A stretch of 64,000 nucleotides of DNA from Lanius collurio (taxonomy: Eukaryota; Chordata; Aves; Passeriformes; Laniidae), in NCBI GenBank assembly GCA_020086605.1, contig JACBWW010000023.1, positions 192,501-256,500 of the forward strand, given 5' to 3'. The notes under the pieces were generated by a model. The model was not told where the DNA came from and searched no databases. It saw only the letters and a program-made list of their open reading frames with translations. This document shows positions 12,283 through 23,579 of the stretch, in pieces. The stretch's first letter is position 1; the number at the start of each line of letters is the position of its first letter. A program made the position numbers and the translations under genes.

Positions 12283-12609
12283 TCATGTTGGACAGGCAAA
12301 ACAGTATGCTGACCAAGGCATGACTTCCCTGTTATTAACACCTGCTGGGACATTAAAGACTTTAAGATAGCTGGTGATCTGAGAAGCTAAGTGTATATGC
12401 AGAACATTCAACTGAACACCACAAATGTGAAGAGCTGCCATTTGAAGAGGTGCCAGAAGTAAATCACCATTTACAGTACAAAGAACTAAAGTGAGTGCTT
12501 CAGCAGCACCGAGATTCTGCACAAGGTTTGTGTCACATGTTTTATTCAATAAGGCAATCAAGATGATTAGGGAGTGTACGAGAGGCTCATTAATGGCCGT
12601 AGAAGACAC
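12283..12609 (-). other. 108-codon frame with leucine/alanine-rich translation
   Basis: The translation contains leucine- and alanine-rich helical-looking stretches (SLIILIALLNKT, AAEALTLVL, LQMAALHICGVQL) that superficially recall ARM/HEAT repeats. It begins at GTG, with an in-frame TGA five codons before that start and a weak 'ctgactcag' acceptor-like site just before it. There is no pyrimidine tract. A decayed exon or retrocopy is possible; chance is more likely. Confidence 0.2.
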
Positions 12610-14601
12610 TGAGTCAGCTCCTCATTTATAACCAATGCATCTGGACAGTTTTCATTTTTGGGTGTTTTAATTTAGGGAAGTGAAATTTACGTGGACAGAA
12701 AATACATGTATTGTACAACTTGTTCTCGTTTTAAAGCTGCCACTGGTTTTACTGAAGTAACTGATACTGGCAAAAATTATCTTGAAAAATGGCATTTCAC
12801 AGTTCACATGCTTCCTTTAGTTAGCTCCTTTACTTTAGGTCCTTAATTACAGGGTGAAAATTTAGCTAGGGATTTTATTTTAAAGACGCTGAAGAGAACT
12901 CCAAAGCTATAACTGTTGACAATACTCAGGAGTATGTCTTTAGCTTCAAAGACAGAGAAATTTTGCATGCTAATCACTGGCATTTTGGAAGATGCAGAGT
13001 GATAGAAAGAAAAGATGAGAACTATGAGGGAAATGCACTGGATTGGTAGAACTGTGGCTGAGATTGTGAAACAGCAGCCTTTTAATGAGAACGAGGAGTG
13101 TGATTTGGTATTCTATCCATTTTAACCAAGCAACAAGTTATCTCAGTTAATTCACTGTGATCAATAAGTGAAGAATCCCTTTTCCTGTACCCCACAATGC
13201 ATATGCAAACTGAAAACAGAGTGTTTCTTGTTTCATTATACATAGAAATTTCACTGTGTGCACACACCCCTAAGCATGCCCAAGCACTTCTCTCTGTTTC
13301 CCCAACTTGAACACAGGCACTACAGTCTTAAACAAGAGCAACAGAAATGTTGCCTGATACTGAGGCCATGCAACAGAAAAGCATAGATAAGACTTACTCT
13401 GCAGATGACATTCATTTGACCACAGAATTTCCACAAAAAGAAAATGAAAAAATTTGAAATCCTGGACCCCCACAGCAAAGGTTCACCTGGCCAAGACTAA
13501 GTCTTCACTGAGTAAATAGAGAAGGTTTCTCTACAAAGGCTGCCTGAAAAAACCTTCACAAGCCCATAGCCACACAACACTGGAAATTTTAAAGCATGTA
13601 TTTAAATACAATAGTTATAAAAAAATGAAAGCTAATTGAACAATAGAGGCGAAAAATAAGAAACATCTCAGGAGAGATGCTTCCTTAACAATAAAAGTGT
13701 GATGTTCAGGTCCTTCATACTGCAAATCAATTGTTCCTGTCATTTGAACTGGGGATTTCCTGAAAAGATTCCTTCATCAGGTGCAAACTACACAGCATGC
13801 CATAGAGGAACAGTGAAGGAAGAGTAGTGCCATAGCTGGACATCAGCAAAATTCAGAGTTTATCAATGGCTCTGACATACCAATCCCATCAAACAGGGAG
13901 AGCATGGCTGGAAGTGGGCTGGTTTCCCCATTCTTGTGTCTTTGTGCACAACAAAGCTTCTCTTGAGTTCTCCAGACTGAATTGAACAGAGGATCACTCA
14001 CAGACCTCTGGTTGAACATTGCCCATTGTGGGTCAGGGTATGAGCTGGTATCACAGGAGAAGACAAAGACTGGGGGGCTCCACCACTGAGCAGGGTGGGT
14101 TCTGATCCCACTGAGGACAGAGGCTGAGCAGCAGCTCATGTCATTATTGCTCAGGCCATCACAGGACCATTAGACTCAGTAATTTGTCTGTGGGAGGAAA
14201 GAGGAGTAAAGGACCATAAAGATCTGTTCAGCACAAGTGGCACAGCAGTTTATTACAGAAGCTCTCCCTCCCCCTGGTAGCCCTCAGTATCTCCTCATGG
14301 TGGAATGGGAGTGTTTTATTTTTGTTTTCCTTTCCATTAGAGGATGACCTTTGATAGTTAGGTTGATCTGCTGCAGAGCCAACATCTGCCAGCTTCCAGG
14401 GCTTGTGCTTCCCCAACAGCAGTAGATACTTTCTGCTGCTCCAGTTTCCTTATTTAATCATGACTCTATAAATCAAAAACGACCAAAAGCATTAAAAAAC
14501 ATTTGGGTGAGAACTCGGAGCAGCTGAAGAGAGACCAAGACTGAGTCATTGCCTGATGCAATTTCTGTAAACACAGTTGAGCTCATTGTTGTGTTAACTC
14601 C

Positions 14602-14700
14602 ACCCCCTCAAAAAAAAAAAAAAAACCAAACCAAATCTAAACAAAACAAAACATAACAAAACCCCCAACAAAATACCAAACCCAACCAAAATACTTTTAA
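14602..14700 (+). repeat. A/C-rich low-complexity tract with A16 run
   Basis: A 16-base A run (14610-14625) leads into repeated CAAA, CAAAA and ACCAAA units with short C runs. Similar but shorter A/C tracts occur at 8341-8380, 10285-10320 and 59361-59393. Confidence 0.85.
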
Positions 14701-15560
14701 TTGCACAAACATTGCTGTGAATACGTCACTAAATACCAAATGAAAGATGTATAGAGGAGCATATTTCTCTTGGAAACTGACCAAATGAACATCTGGTGGC
14801 TGAGTCTTCTGGAAAAATCCATCAGAGGATAATGACAGCAGTATTAGATGCACCACCATAATTAATACTATGTTTCAATGAGTTTAAACATGAAAAGTGC
14901 TGAATGCTGCTGTGAGATGCGTTCTCAGATCACACCCAGTTCAGCAAAGAGTGAACCACTCACTGATTGTTGGAAAGATATACCAAGGAAAGGATGACGC
15001 ACTGCTCCTACACTGATAAGCAGTCACAGCTAGCTAGAGTCAGCTGGCAGGACACAACAGGAGGACATCTGGTCTGACCCTGTATGGTATTCATTACCTT
15101 TCAAAATCTTTTGAAATTAGCAATAAAGAATTTTAAAATTAAACACTGAGAATTAACATGGGAAATAATATCAAATTTCAAACTGGTTCTGTTGCTGAAA
15201 GGGTAGGAACCACTCCACTGTACTTTTAGGGTTTGTTTAGTTCTGCTTAATAAGGCTCATAGGATGTCCATAATAAAAAAAAGGGACTTTCAAGCATATA
15301 AATACAATTGGTTTTAATGGTGGATTTCAACAAGAAAACAGGATTTTTTAATACTTAGTATGGTCCCTATGTTGCAGGAAGTGCGATGGTTATGCAATAT
15401 TTGTCTTTTGCATTACATCCACTCAGTTTATTTCACAGCTGAACTATGGCCCCAGTACAAAACTACTGAAATTCCACTGAAAAGATTCACCCACAAGGAA
15501 AAGTCACATCCAGCAAAAATCCCACCTGAACAAATTACTTTGATACCTCTGCAGTGTAGG
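14701..15560. other. Noncoding DNA
   Basis: Nothing recognised. Confidence 0.55.
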
Positions 15561-15860
15561 TATAGAATAACACAATCATAGAAATATTAGTAAAAGTGAA
15601 CTTTAAGGGTTCTGCTTCCCTCCAGAACTGTCATGAATAATAAACAAGTCATGATTCTGTCTAACCAGCTCTTGAAAAGTCCCAAGAGTCTCTGGCCAAC
15701 CTGTTTCAGTATTACCATACCTTTGTAGGGGAAACATTTCTCCTAACATGTACTTTGAATCTTCCCAAGGCACCTTTTGTGGTCGTTGCTCCTTGCTAGA
15801 CTGTCACTGAGCAGTTTGGCTCAGCCCTTTCCTAATTACCCTTCCTGCTCTTCTTCACAT
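15561..15860 (-). mobile_element. Old CR1 LINE 3' fragment (degenerate)
   Basis: Read on the plus strand, the segment starts with a decayed copy of the reversed CR1 tail (tagaataacacaatcatag). It then shows a series typical of the reversed CR1 3' region: tgtctaaccagctcttgaaa near 15659, then tctggccaacctgtttcag near 15691, then a segment resembling the 'tttctcctaa' block near 15739. The phrase 'tgtctaacc..ttcttgaaa' belongs to older CR1 subfamilies rather than the young avian ones. The copy is heavily mutated, keeps no reading frame and is truncated at its 5' end, as is usual for CR1. It is a dead insertion on the minus strand. The right boundary is uncertain by about 50 bases. Confidence 0.65.
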
Positions 15861-18800
15861 TGAAGAGGTAGAAAGGTGAGAAAAGACACAGCAAAATCCT
15901 TCAAGCAACCTTTCATCCATGATACACTTGGAAGAAATAAGACTTTTCTATCTGTTTTAAACTTAATTTTTTCTATGTCAAAAGCTATCCTGAAACAGAT
16001 CTGAAAAATATTCCCATAAATTATGCAAGTAAGTAATTTGGGTAATATTAACAAAAAACCAAAGCAACTATGTTCCCCAGGTCAACAAAAGAAATAGGAA
16101 GCACATTTAAACAGGGCATTTAAAATATATTTTTTAACAGGAGTTATATACAAGAATATATTTTCCAATTGCTAAAGATGTGGTTTTAGATCATTATTAT
16201 AAAATAAAAAGCACAATGGTCACAAGATGCAAAGATACATTACAGAAAAATCTCACTCTGCCACCTTTCAAAAAAAATGTGTAAGCAGCCTCAATGCCAG
16301 ATTAAACAGTGCTTGTCCTACCACAGCCAGCACAAACTGCATATTTTGAGCTAACCTAAGCATCCTGTAGCCAGATCAAATTTACCCTGAGTGCTTTGAT
16401 AGCACATAGATCGGATATTAATGATGGTGAAACCACAGCTCACATTGTCAGACACCTACATAATGCAGCTGGGTGATTTTATAGATATGTGATTGTACCT
16501 GCACAAAACATCCAACATCTGTGGAATGTGACTAACAAATGTGCTGAATCCTGAAACCAGGTGGAAACACATTTCTTTTACCATTCACTTTCAGAACTAA
16601 TTTTTGATAGTATTAAAGTCATAGATAACGCCTCATAGTGCCAAATACATCTCAGTTAATCAAATGAAATGTTCTTAAATATTTAGGATAGCTTACAAAC
16701 TGCTATCTTCCCACATTTAAAAATTAAAATGGCTTATTTCATTATGCAGAAATCATCTGGGCACACAGTTCTGTCATACAGCAACTAACTCAAAAGAATT
16801 ATAGCTAAGTGGTTTGCACAGTCTATATTTAGTGATTCCTACTTCCAAATACTTAGACACTAGATATGTCCTTAAAGTATTCTTAAAGGGATTGGCAAGT
16901 ATGTCTATGTGTAAAATATGATAATCCTATGTTAATTCTCCTCCTTACCACTCTGTAGATGCCTGGGAACAAACCAATGTAAGCATTAAGCTTGCTTGAG
17001 TTTGCACTGCATTTGTATTCATTAACCAGACTATTAGTGAGAGCATTTTAGAATTCTCTGACTTTTCCAATAGCTGTGTATGTACATTCACTGGCTGTAT
17101 TATTTATCTGTGTGAGTGTGCATCTACCCACCCATCCGTCTCCACTCTGCATGCATACAGATCAATATGTGTCCCTGTATATTTATGTCTCTCACCATTC
17201 TCAAGACATTCAGTCTACTTCTCTGGCACCAGCTTTGGGAAACTACTGCTTTAGCTAATGCCCTTCTGACTGAAAACACAGCTCCATGCATCATTGACAG
17301 GAACCAAGGCAAAAAAGTAGAACAAACAGATGGAGGTGCAAGAAAGGGAAGTATTTATGCTAAATTTGAGAAAAATAAAGGGATTAAGAGGATGTCACAG
17401 ACTAGATGATTTAAGAAGGGGATTTCTTCTGAAGAGGGGATATTTCTCTGTTAGAATAGAAATCTATCATGTATTCTAGTCAGGGTTAATTCTAACACCT
17501 AGAACAAATCTAAATCTTAAACCCAAGATTAAGAGTTGGCTTGTGGTGTCTATTGTATCTGTCAATGGCTTTAAAAACCAGGGAGAAAATATTTTATGTT
17601 TGGATTCAGCCAATACAGTAATAATATTTATAGGCTGCCTTGGGAGAAAAAATAATTTTACACATTTTTCAGTAATTTGAATTATTTTAACAAATTAAAT
17701 TTTTTTTCCATCGTCTTTTAGAGACACTGGATTAAGAAGGTAATTTCCCTTCTTCTCCCTGTCACTCTACATTTGTAGTTGTAGACTAACCCTAAGCCTA
17801 GCAGCTATGCATTTGTAGGGCTATCACAAGCAGTGAAGAAATTATTTCTCTAAACGTTCTGAGCTAACTGTGCTGGAACTGGGTGATCTTTAAGGTCCCT
17901 TCCAACCCAAGCTATTTTATGACTCTCTGGCATTCATGCACCAGATCTCACATCTGATCATGATGTTGGTCTAATACAGACCTACTGTCCCAGTGCTTTT
18001 ATCTCCAACGGGTCTGACCACTTACAAATACCTCCACCCTTATTTCAAACTAAACCAGAGCACAAAGAAAGACAAAGAAAGACCCATGGCCATGGTGATC
18101 TCATGAAATCATACCTGCCTTATATTTAAATCAAGTAATGAGCTCCTCTCTTACTGTCCTATGTGTTTCCCAGAGCAAATGGCCAGTGTATCCAGGGAAC
18201 TTCTCCTCTGCTACTACTTTTTCCCTCAGGCACAAATAGCATGGTGCTTACATGCAGACTCAAAGATTATACCAACATCCATGCAAAAACCCATACTGCT
18301 ACATGATAGCTTTTAATCTGATCCCATACTCAACACATCCATGTAAATCCCTAGTGCTACTAGGATAAACATCTCAGAAAACAGAAGCTGTTTAATTATT
18401 TCTAAAGAAACAATTCTTTTCTTCTCCATCTGTTAGGTATAAGTGAAAGAAGCTGAACCACATGCTGAATAAGATGATTTGGGTTGCATTGTCAAACTCA
18501 TTACCAACTTCTTGTATGACTTGGAAGAGGGCAGTCAGTTCTGAGGTGTTCCCCGAATACAGAAATCCCCCAGATGGCATTTTAATGGAGGAATGCTGGC
18601 TTTTCTATAAAATTCTGCTCTGAAATTACAGAGAAAAGGTGAGATTTACTTAGTCTGAAGTTGTATTTGCTGTAGGGTATTGCACATTTAATACCTGGAA
18701 GGTAAGAAAAGCAGAGAGAAGCTATAAGACTGCAGCAAACTAAGTGTAATGATAACAACTCTGGTGATGTTAGCGAGAAAGCAGCAGCATTAGCACCTAC

Positions 18801-19146
18801 ACAGCGCAAATGCAGTGGGGGAATCCAGAGTATTTACAGATGTTCATCAAACAGTAAAGCCTCATTGCACTCCACTTGGCAGAAAAACAATTCCATTCGC
18901 ATTTCTCATGATTCTTTTATCATTGACTTGGATTTAGCAGAGTATAGTAACATTTTATCCCTGATGAAGGCACAAGACTGGGAACATTGGCATATTTTGT
19001 GAGTATAATTCATTTTTTTGTTCTGGTTGGAATGCAGCAGAGTGCAACGTTACTGCTGGGTGAACACCTGTAGTTAGAAAACACTGGTTTGCTCAGAGGA
19101 CCCAAAGCATGCCAAACTGTTCCCTGGAAGGATTTGAAAAATGAGC

Positions 19147-19149
<3 letters not shown>
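15861..19149. other. Noncoding AT-rich DNA around a CR1 fragment
   Basis: Only the CR1 3' end at 17868-17928 is recognised. Frames 17076-17409 overlap on both strands and are of chance length. Confidence 0.55.
17868..17928 (+). mobile_element. CR1 LINE 3' terminal fragment
   Basis: The stretch holds 'ctggaactgggtgatctt', then 'taaggtcccttccaaccca', then 'gctattttatgactct'. This is the 3' end of an avian CR1 element in sense orientation; the terminal block corresponds to the CR1 tail repeat (ATTCTATGATTCT). Only about 60 bases are recognisable. CR1 copies are usually truncated at the 5' end, so a short 3' piece is expected. It contains no coding sequence. Confidence 0.85.

Positions 19150-19178
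<29 letters not shown>
19150..19178 (+). repeat. Poly-A tract (29 A)
   Basis: An uninterrupted A run. No processed gene copy or SINE body was recognised upstream, so it is listed as a mononucleotide repeat rather than a retroposon tail. Confidence 0.9.
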
Positions 19179-19180
<2 letters not shown>

Positions 19181-21077
19181 CCTCCTGTGCACAGAAAGAA
19201 AGAGAGAAGCAGGTACAAAACTATTCTTTCAGTGCCAGATGTCAAAAAAACAAAATCAAGAATTTTAATCTCTTGAGGATGAATTTCAGCTTTGTCTGTA
19301 GGACAAACTAAGGCTAATCTCAAACACTGTAGGATTCAGTTCCTCAAAGCACCAAAATACACACTTATCCCAGTTTCTCAAAGTACTGAAATGCATAAAA
19401 GTCAACAAGACCAGTGCAAGGAATGATACTGAAACCCTTTTCTTTGAGACAGATTAATTTCACTTTTATGGAAAAATGCCATCTAGAAATGAAAGGATTT
19501 TATTTCAAACTGTCAAAACATTCCATTTAATTTGCAAAATATCCAAATATGATTTGGCTGCAACTATTTTAGCCAGTTTTGATTTACAGGAACAGCGCAC
19601 ATCTTTATAAAACATGTTCTGAAAATTTGACTAAAATTGCAGACAGCCTTTGCCATCATGAAACTCCTTTTTCAGAGAATATCTGTTCCTTGAGTAAAAG
19701 GACACAAGGACTTGATTTTCATGCTAGAATATTAAATTCTACTTTCCTAAAAAAAAACATGCTCATGGACACTCTACTTCTCAAAAAATAAATTCTAAAA
19801 ATAACACACTTCATTTCTGTCTTCTCCTGTTTTGCCCTCCACTATTGAAGCCCAACAGACACATTAATGGGATTGCAACTCATTCAAACTAATTTTGCTT
19901 GTGCAATCTGCTTTACCTTGTCTTTTGTTACTGTCGACATTGTGAAACATAAACTCTGTTTTGGTGAACTGCAGTAAAATAACAGGTAAGTGACATGTTC
20001 TTGAGAATTTCCAAGTTTCCTTTCATTTGTTCTACTCCCTAGATGATGTTATCTGCCATTAATTTACACAAGATTTCCTTTCCCCTTTTATATAACATAC
20101 AGTTTGGCAGTCTGATACTGCTGTTCTAGATGATTCCCCATCTTTCTCTCCTTCCACTGCTCTACCACACAGTTTGCCCTCCAGGCATTTTACTGTTCCT
20201 ACTAATTTATGCTTCTCTCCTTTGACATTTCACCCCTTCAGTGGTTCTCCTTCACTCTTTTCCTTCCAGATCTTTTTCAATGCTGTGATTAAACAACACT
20301 AGATACAGCAAAAATGGGTAGGAAAATATAATTTCATTTGATCACTTCAGGTTCATCCATAAAGGAAAAAAAAAGACAATTATGCAGTTAAGTATCAAAA
20401 TCTAAGTATGATAAAGCTAAATCAATGGTGATGGATATATTTCTGAGACAGAGTTGACTTACATATATCTGAATTCAGAATTAGGCCCTCTATGTACCCA
20501 TGTTCTTGACATGTTCTTTCAGCACATAAGTTTCCTATTGCAGATTTACAGAAAATGGAAAACAATACTAAAAATCAAAGCATTGGCCAAATGTTTCAAA
20601 TCTCAAAATAATGTTGCTAATTAGAGCTGAAACACAAAGTGTCTAGAAGAAAAGAATCTGGAACTCTTATGTTTGCTACCAACAAATCTTAATAAAGCAT
20701 TCCTCCATTAAGGTTACCAAGCAGAACCCATAATATTTTTACCAGTATGCATCTACATGAAATCTTTGTAATAGTCTAAAAATAACTGAATGGGATATGC
20801 TGGTTTTTGTGTTCATCTATTGCACTAAAATTCTTGGTATAAGAATCACCTCATTAATGTTTCAGAACACAGTATAAATACTCATTTCAGAAAAAAATTA
20901 TAAAGAATAAACCAATTGATAATGCTGTACAGGACTAGTCTAGTATACATTATGATTACCTAAATGTGATGGTAAAAGAGCAGATAATTTCCCCTCTCAT
21001 TTTTTTCAATAATCTCATGTAGTTTAAATTATCTACATCTATCAACTCCACACACTGGCCAAGGCTCAAACAGTGTT
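19179..21077. other. Noncoding AT-rich DNA
   Basis: A pyrimidine-rich stretch lies at about 20140-20280. No other structure was seen. Confidence 0.55.
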
Positions 21078-21134
21078 GACCAGATCCACAGAAGTCAATT
21101 AGTTATGCCAATTTGCTCCAGCTGAGGATCGATT
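21078..21134. mobile_element. Probable MITE-like palindromic fossil
   Basis: The segment reads 'gaccagatccacagaagtca', then 'attagttatgccaatttgct', then 'ccagctgaggatc'. It resembles an amniote palindromic repeat with ends GGCCAGATCCTCAGCTGG..CCAGCTGAGGATCTGGCC and a centre AGTCAATGGAGCTATGCC. The left arm is shortened, so the element is asymmetric. Recognition is from memory of the consensus texture, with no alignment. Confidence 0.45.
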
Positions 21135-21178
21135 CTCAGTTGTCTTTTTGCTTCCTATAGAATATTCTGTAGGAAGCA
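21119..21178. repeat. Two adjacent near-perfect palindromes
   Basis: The first palindrome spans 21119-21142 (centre gatc|gatt) and pairs at 10 of 12 positions, the two exceptions being G-T wobbles. The second spans 21149-21178 (arms TGCTTCCTATAGAAT and ATTCTGTAGGAAGCA) and pairs at 14 of 15 positions, again with one wobble. Only 6 bases separate them. The first overlaps the right end of the MITE-like fossil at 21078-21134; the second does not belong to any element I recognise. Both could form cruciforms in DNA or hairpins in RNA. Confidence 0.8.
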
Positions 21179-21639
21179 TTGCTTTGATGAAGCTTGGTCA
21201 GCATGTATGGCAAATGTCAACAAGAAATTCCTTCTCACCAGCTTTTGGACTTCTTAAAAAAGACAGTTTTAAAAAATCCAATCTACCACTTAGAAAACCA
21301 TAGGCTTTCACTGAAATTGCAGAGAAATTTAAAATTAACTCTAAAGGAAGGGACTTCAACATTATTGATCTAGTAAAACTAACATGCTTCTTTTCCTTTG
21401 GCAGGTTTTCCTAAATTTGCAATTAAATCATTAAAACCATTCTTGTCCAGATGCTGTTGATGAGAAACAATCACAAGAAATGGGGCAAACAAAAGAAAGT
21501 TCATAAAATACATTAACTTTTACTAGCCAAGCTGCCATGCATTAGCATTTTTAATAATGACCTCATTACCATTTAGCTCAACAAGCAAACAAAAACTGTT
21601 TATTTGATTATTTATTCTGAAATAATTTAGTTTTTTTTA

Positions 21640-22150
21640 TGTGCTCTTGTTATGAGTTCACTAACGTTAAAGGCACCGCTACAATCAGTTAAGTAATTAT
21701 CATAGGATAAAAGCTTTTACCATGAAAAAGTTTTGTTTGAAAAAGCATGAACTGCGATTCTCATTGATAGCTTTCACCAAGTGCAGGATTCAGTACATTG
21801 TAGCACAAAGGCCTAGATTATCTCCCTCTGTTAAAGGCTTAAAATTCTACAACCAGACCATGCCAGTTACCAGTATCAGATTATGATAACAAGATCATGT
21901 TCAGTTATAAAAACAAGTGTCTAAACTTTTCTCATGTCACTTTCTATCTAAGTCCCATTGCAGTTGTGAAAGGACCCATCTGAATGTGTGTAGAGGCTCA
22001 TTTTAAAGCTAGCTCTTTGAACTGGATTCATGGGGTATTTGCATAAGAAGATTTGGGTAAAAAGAATGGGCTGGTGCTGCATCTGCCCATTAATATGCCT
22101 GCTAATTCAGCACATTGTAAGCCTATTGATGTATCACAAAAGGCTCAAAT
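21640..22150. promoter_or_regulatory. Enhancer-like noncoding segment with octamer motif
   Basis: The sequence is free of low-complexity runs and recognisable repeats. It carries the POU octamer ATTTGCAT at 22037-22044, 'taagtaattatcatagg' near 21690 and 'cccattaatatgcctgctaa' at 22087, which are homeodomain-type TAAT sites. The texture suggests a conserved noncoding element of a developmental locus. This is inference only. Confidence 0.25.
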
Positions 22151-22309
22151 TCAAGGACAGTTATCCTATTGCCATTGTTAGGGTTTGAATTCAAGTAATA
22201 TGTTCACTATAGGAATACAGTTGTTACAATTAGATATTTTTCTATAATGGTATAAAGAACTAACGACAATCAGAATTACAATAACGCTGATAAAACTTCA
22301 GAATTCATG

Positions 22310-22325
22310 AATTCTATTATTTTAA
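22310..22325. repeat. 16-bp perfect palindrome
   Basis: AGAATTCATGAATTCT is identical to its own reverse complement. It sits in otherwise unremarkable AT-rich sequence. Confidence 0.8.
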
Positions 22326-22929
22326 AAGATGCAGGTGCTGATTAATTTTGCTTTGCATAATACTTGGATCTTGAGAGCTGGAATACTTAAAGAGCAGCAG
22401 CAAATTGTGGCAATATAACCTATCAAAGCTGGCAGTCTCCCTTTAGTGCCAATGCACATTTATCTTGCTTATGAGAGTTTTAATAAAAAATTAAAACACT
22501 AAACTGAGTTGCAACAAAACGGAGAAGACCTACATTGTGAGCACAAGGAGTGGGTATTTTAATCTTGCTTATGAAAAATGCAAAAGCATCACTTGTGCTA
22601 TCAGGGGATATCCTACATGGAACATTTTTATGGTGAATATGAATTGCTTAAAAACACTGTATACTCACAAATGGAAAAAAGAGCACAATCAGTGATTCTT
22701 GCAGGAAGCACAGAGGAGCCACTGCACCAACTCCACAGTGGATTCAGAGCAGACACTAAGGCACGCAGGGAAATAAAAAGCTGCTAGCTGAAGTGCTGTA
22801 GAGAGATTTTAAAGCACGTAACACAAAGGAAATGCTAAAGAACGGGCTAAATGGAAACAAATGCAGAAAACAGCAAATTAAGTCTAGTCAAACTCAGAGC
22901 TTCAAGGTCCTAAGTTTGTGTGTGTTTAA

Positions 22930-23160
22930 GACCACAGCGCGTGGCTCACAGGGGAAAAACGAGGGAAGCTGTGTGTGGTGGTCAGAGGGTTTTCTGAGAC
23001 GGACTGTGCCGCTCTGCTCTGCTCTGGCCAGGAGAAGCCCAGCTCCCGCCGCAGGCCCTGCGCTCCCACACTGCCGCATTGTCCGGCCGCTGGGCGCGGG
23101 GGCACGGCCACATTTTTCTCACTCCGAGTCCCTCAGAGAAGACATCAAAGACCGGAGAGA
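22930..23160. promoter_or_regulatory. Isolated CpG-rich lobe (small CpG-island candidate)
   Basis: In the 240 bases 22921-23160 I count about 62% G+C and 16 CpG dinucleotides, an observed/expected ratio near 0.7, while the surroundings are AT-rich and CpG-poor. The densest part is 23041-23110, around 78% G+C. This meets the classical length and composition limits for a small CpG island. The short open frames here on both strands (for example 22832-23188 and 22975-23316) are what high GC produces by chance and look like no known protein. It may be an unannotated promoter, an enhancer kept unmethylated, or an alternative first exon. Confidence 0.5.
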
Positions 23161-23199
23161 TGTGCTCTTTGTGTTGTTTGGTCTCTGACTCTCAACATG

Positions 23200-23575
23200 T
23201 GGTTTCGCAGGCCCAAACATCGGCACCTTTTAACCTATTCTGTTCAGCTTAGGCCTCAGCTCCATTTGAGCATTAGGGAAACTATAGTAACCGATAATCT
23301 GCCTGTTCCTGAATAGAAACTATGTACCTTGTCACACAAGAGCCTGAGGATCACCATTCGGGACAAGTTCCTTTACAGGCCCTTGGCTTTCTTCGATGGG
23401 GCCCGGCCTGTCCTGCTGAAAAGGTGTCAAAACCCTTCGCCTTTTTGCGAAGGGGGATCTGTGTTAATGTTAATTTATATTTAACAAATGGGATATTGTC
23501 CCTCAGAATGTATCAGTATTTGATGATCTATTACAAATGTTTTCATCAAGTCATAAATGTGGGCCCTTGACAAAA
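23200..23575. promoter_or_regulatory. Enhancer-like core between two CpG-rich lobes
   Basis: The segment lies between the CpG-rich lobes and has the mixed, non-repetitive texture of conserved noncoding elements. Visible motifs include 'ggcccttggctttcttcg' near 23380, the CpG-bearing perfect hairpin at 23433-23454, and 'gttaatgttaatttat' near 23463, which has paired GTTAAT half-sites like those of HNF1-type homeodomains. No exon or splice pair is convincing. The call rests on texture and context only. Confidence 0.3.
23433..23454. repeat. Perfect 8-bp GC-rich hairpin in the CpG-rich region
   Basis: CCCTTCGC (23433-23440) and GCGAAGGG (23447-23454) are exact reverse complements around the loop 'cttttt'. 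Each arm carries CpG. A related string, aaaaggcgaa, recurs at 23573-23582 in inverted orientation relative to ttcgcctttt at 23436-23445. It resembles a terminator-like stem but lies in vertebrate DNA, so that reading does not apply. Confidence 0.8.
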
Positions 23576-23579
23576 GGCG

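Larger units (their letters stand above)
8401..14600. other. Noncoding DNA
   Basis: Moderate GC at about 9100-9900, with several short frames on the plus strand and no recognisable exon. A pyrimidine-rich stretch lies at about 10960-11030. Nothing else stands out. Confidence 0.55.

Noticed and set aside
19150..19178. Poly-A tail of a processed pseudogene (likewise 31074 and 63734)
   Set aside because: No gene-derived body or target-site duplication is visible upstream.
22832..23316. Several overlapping frames of about 60-118 codons on both strands
   Set aside because: They coincide with the CpG-rich lobe, where stop codons are rare by composition, and match no protein family.
23433..23454. 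Rho-independent terminator
   Set aside because: The hairpin lacks a following T run and the window is vertebrate DNA.
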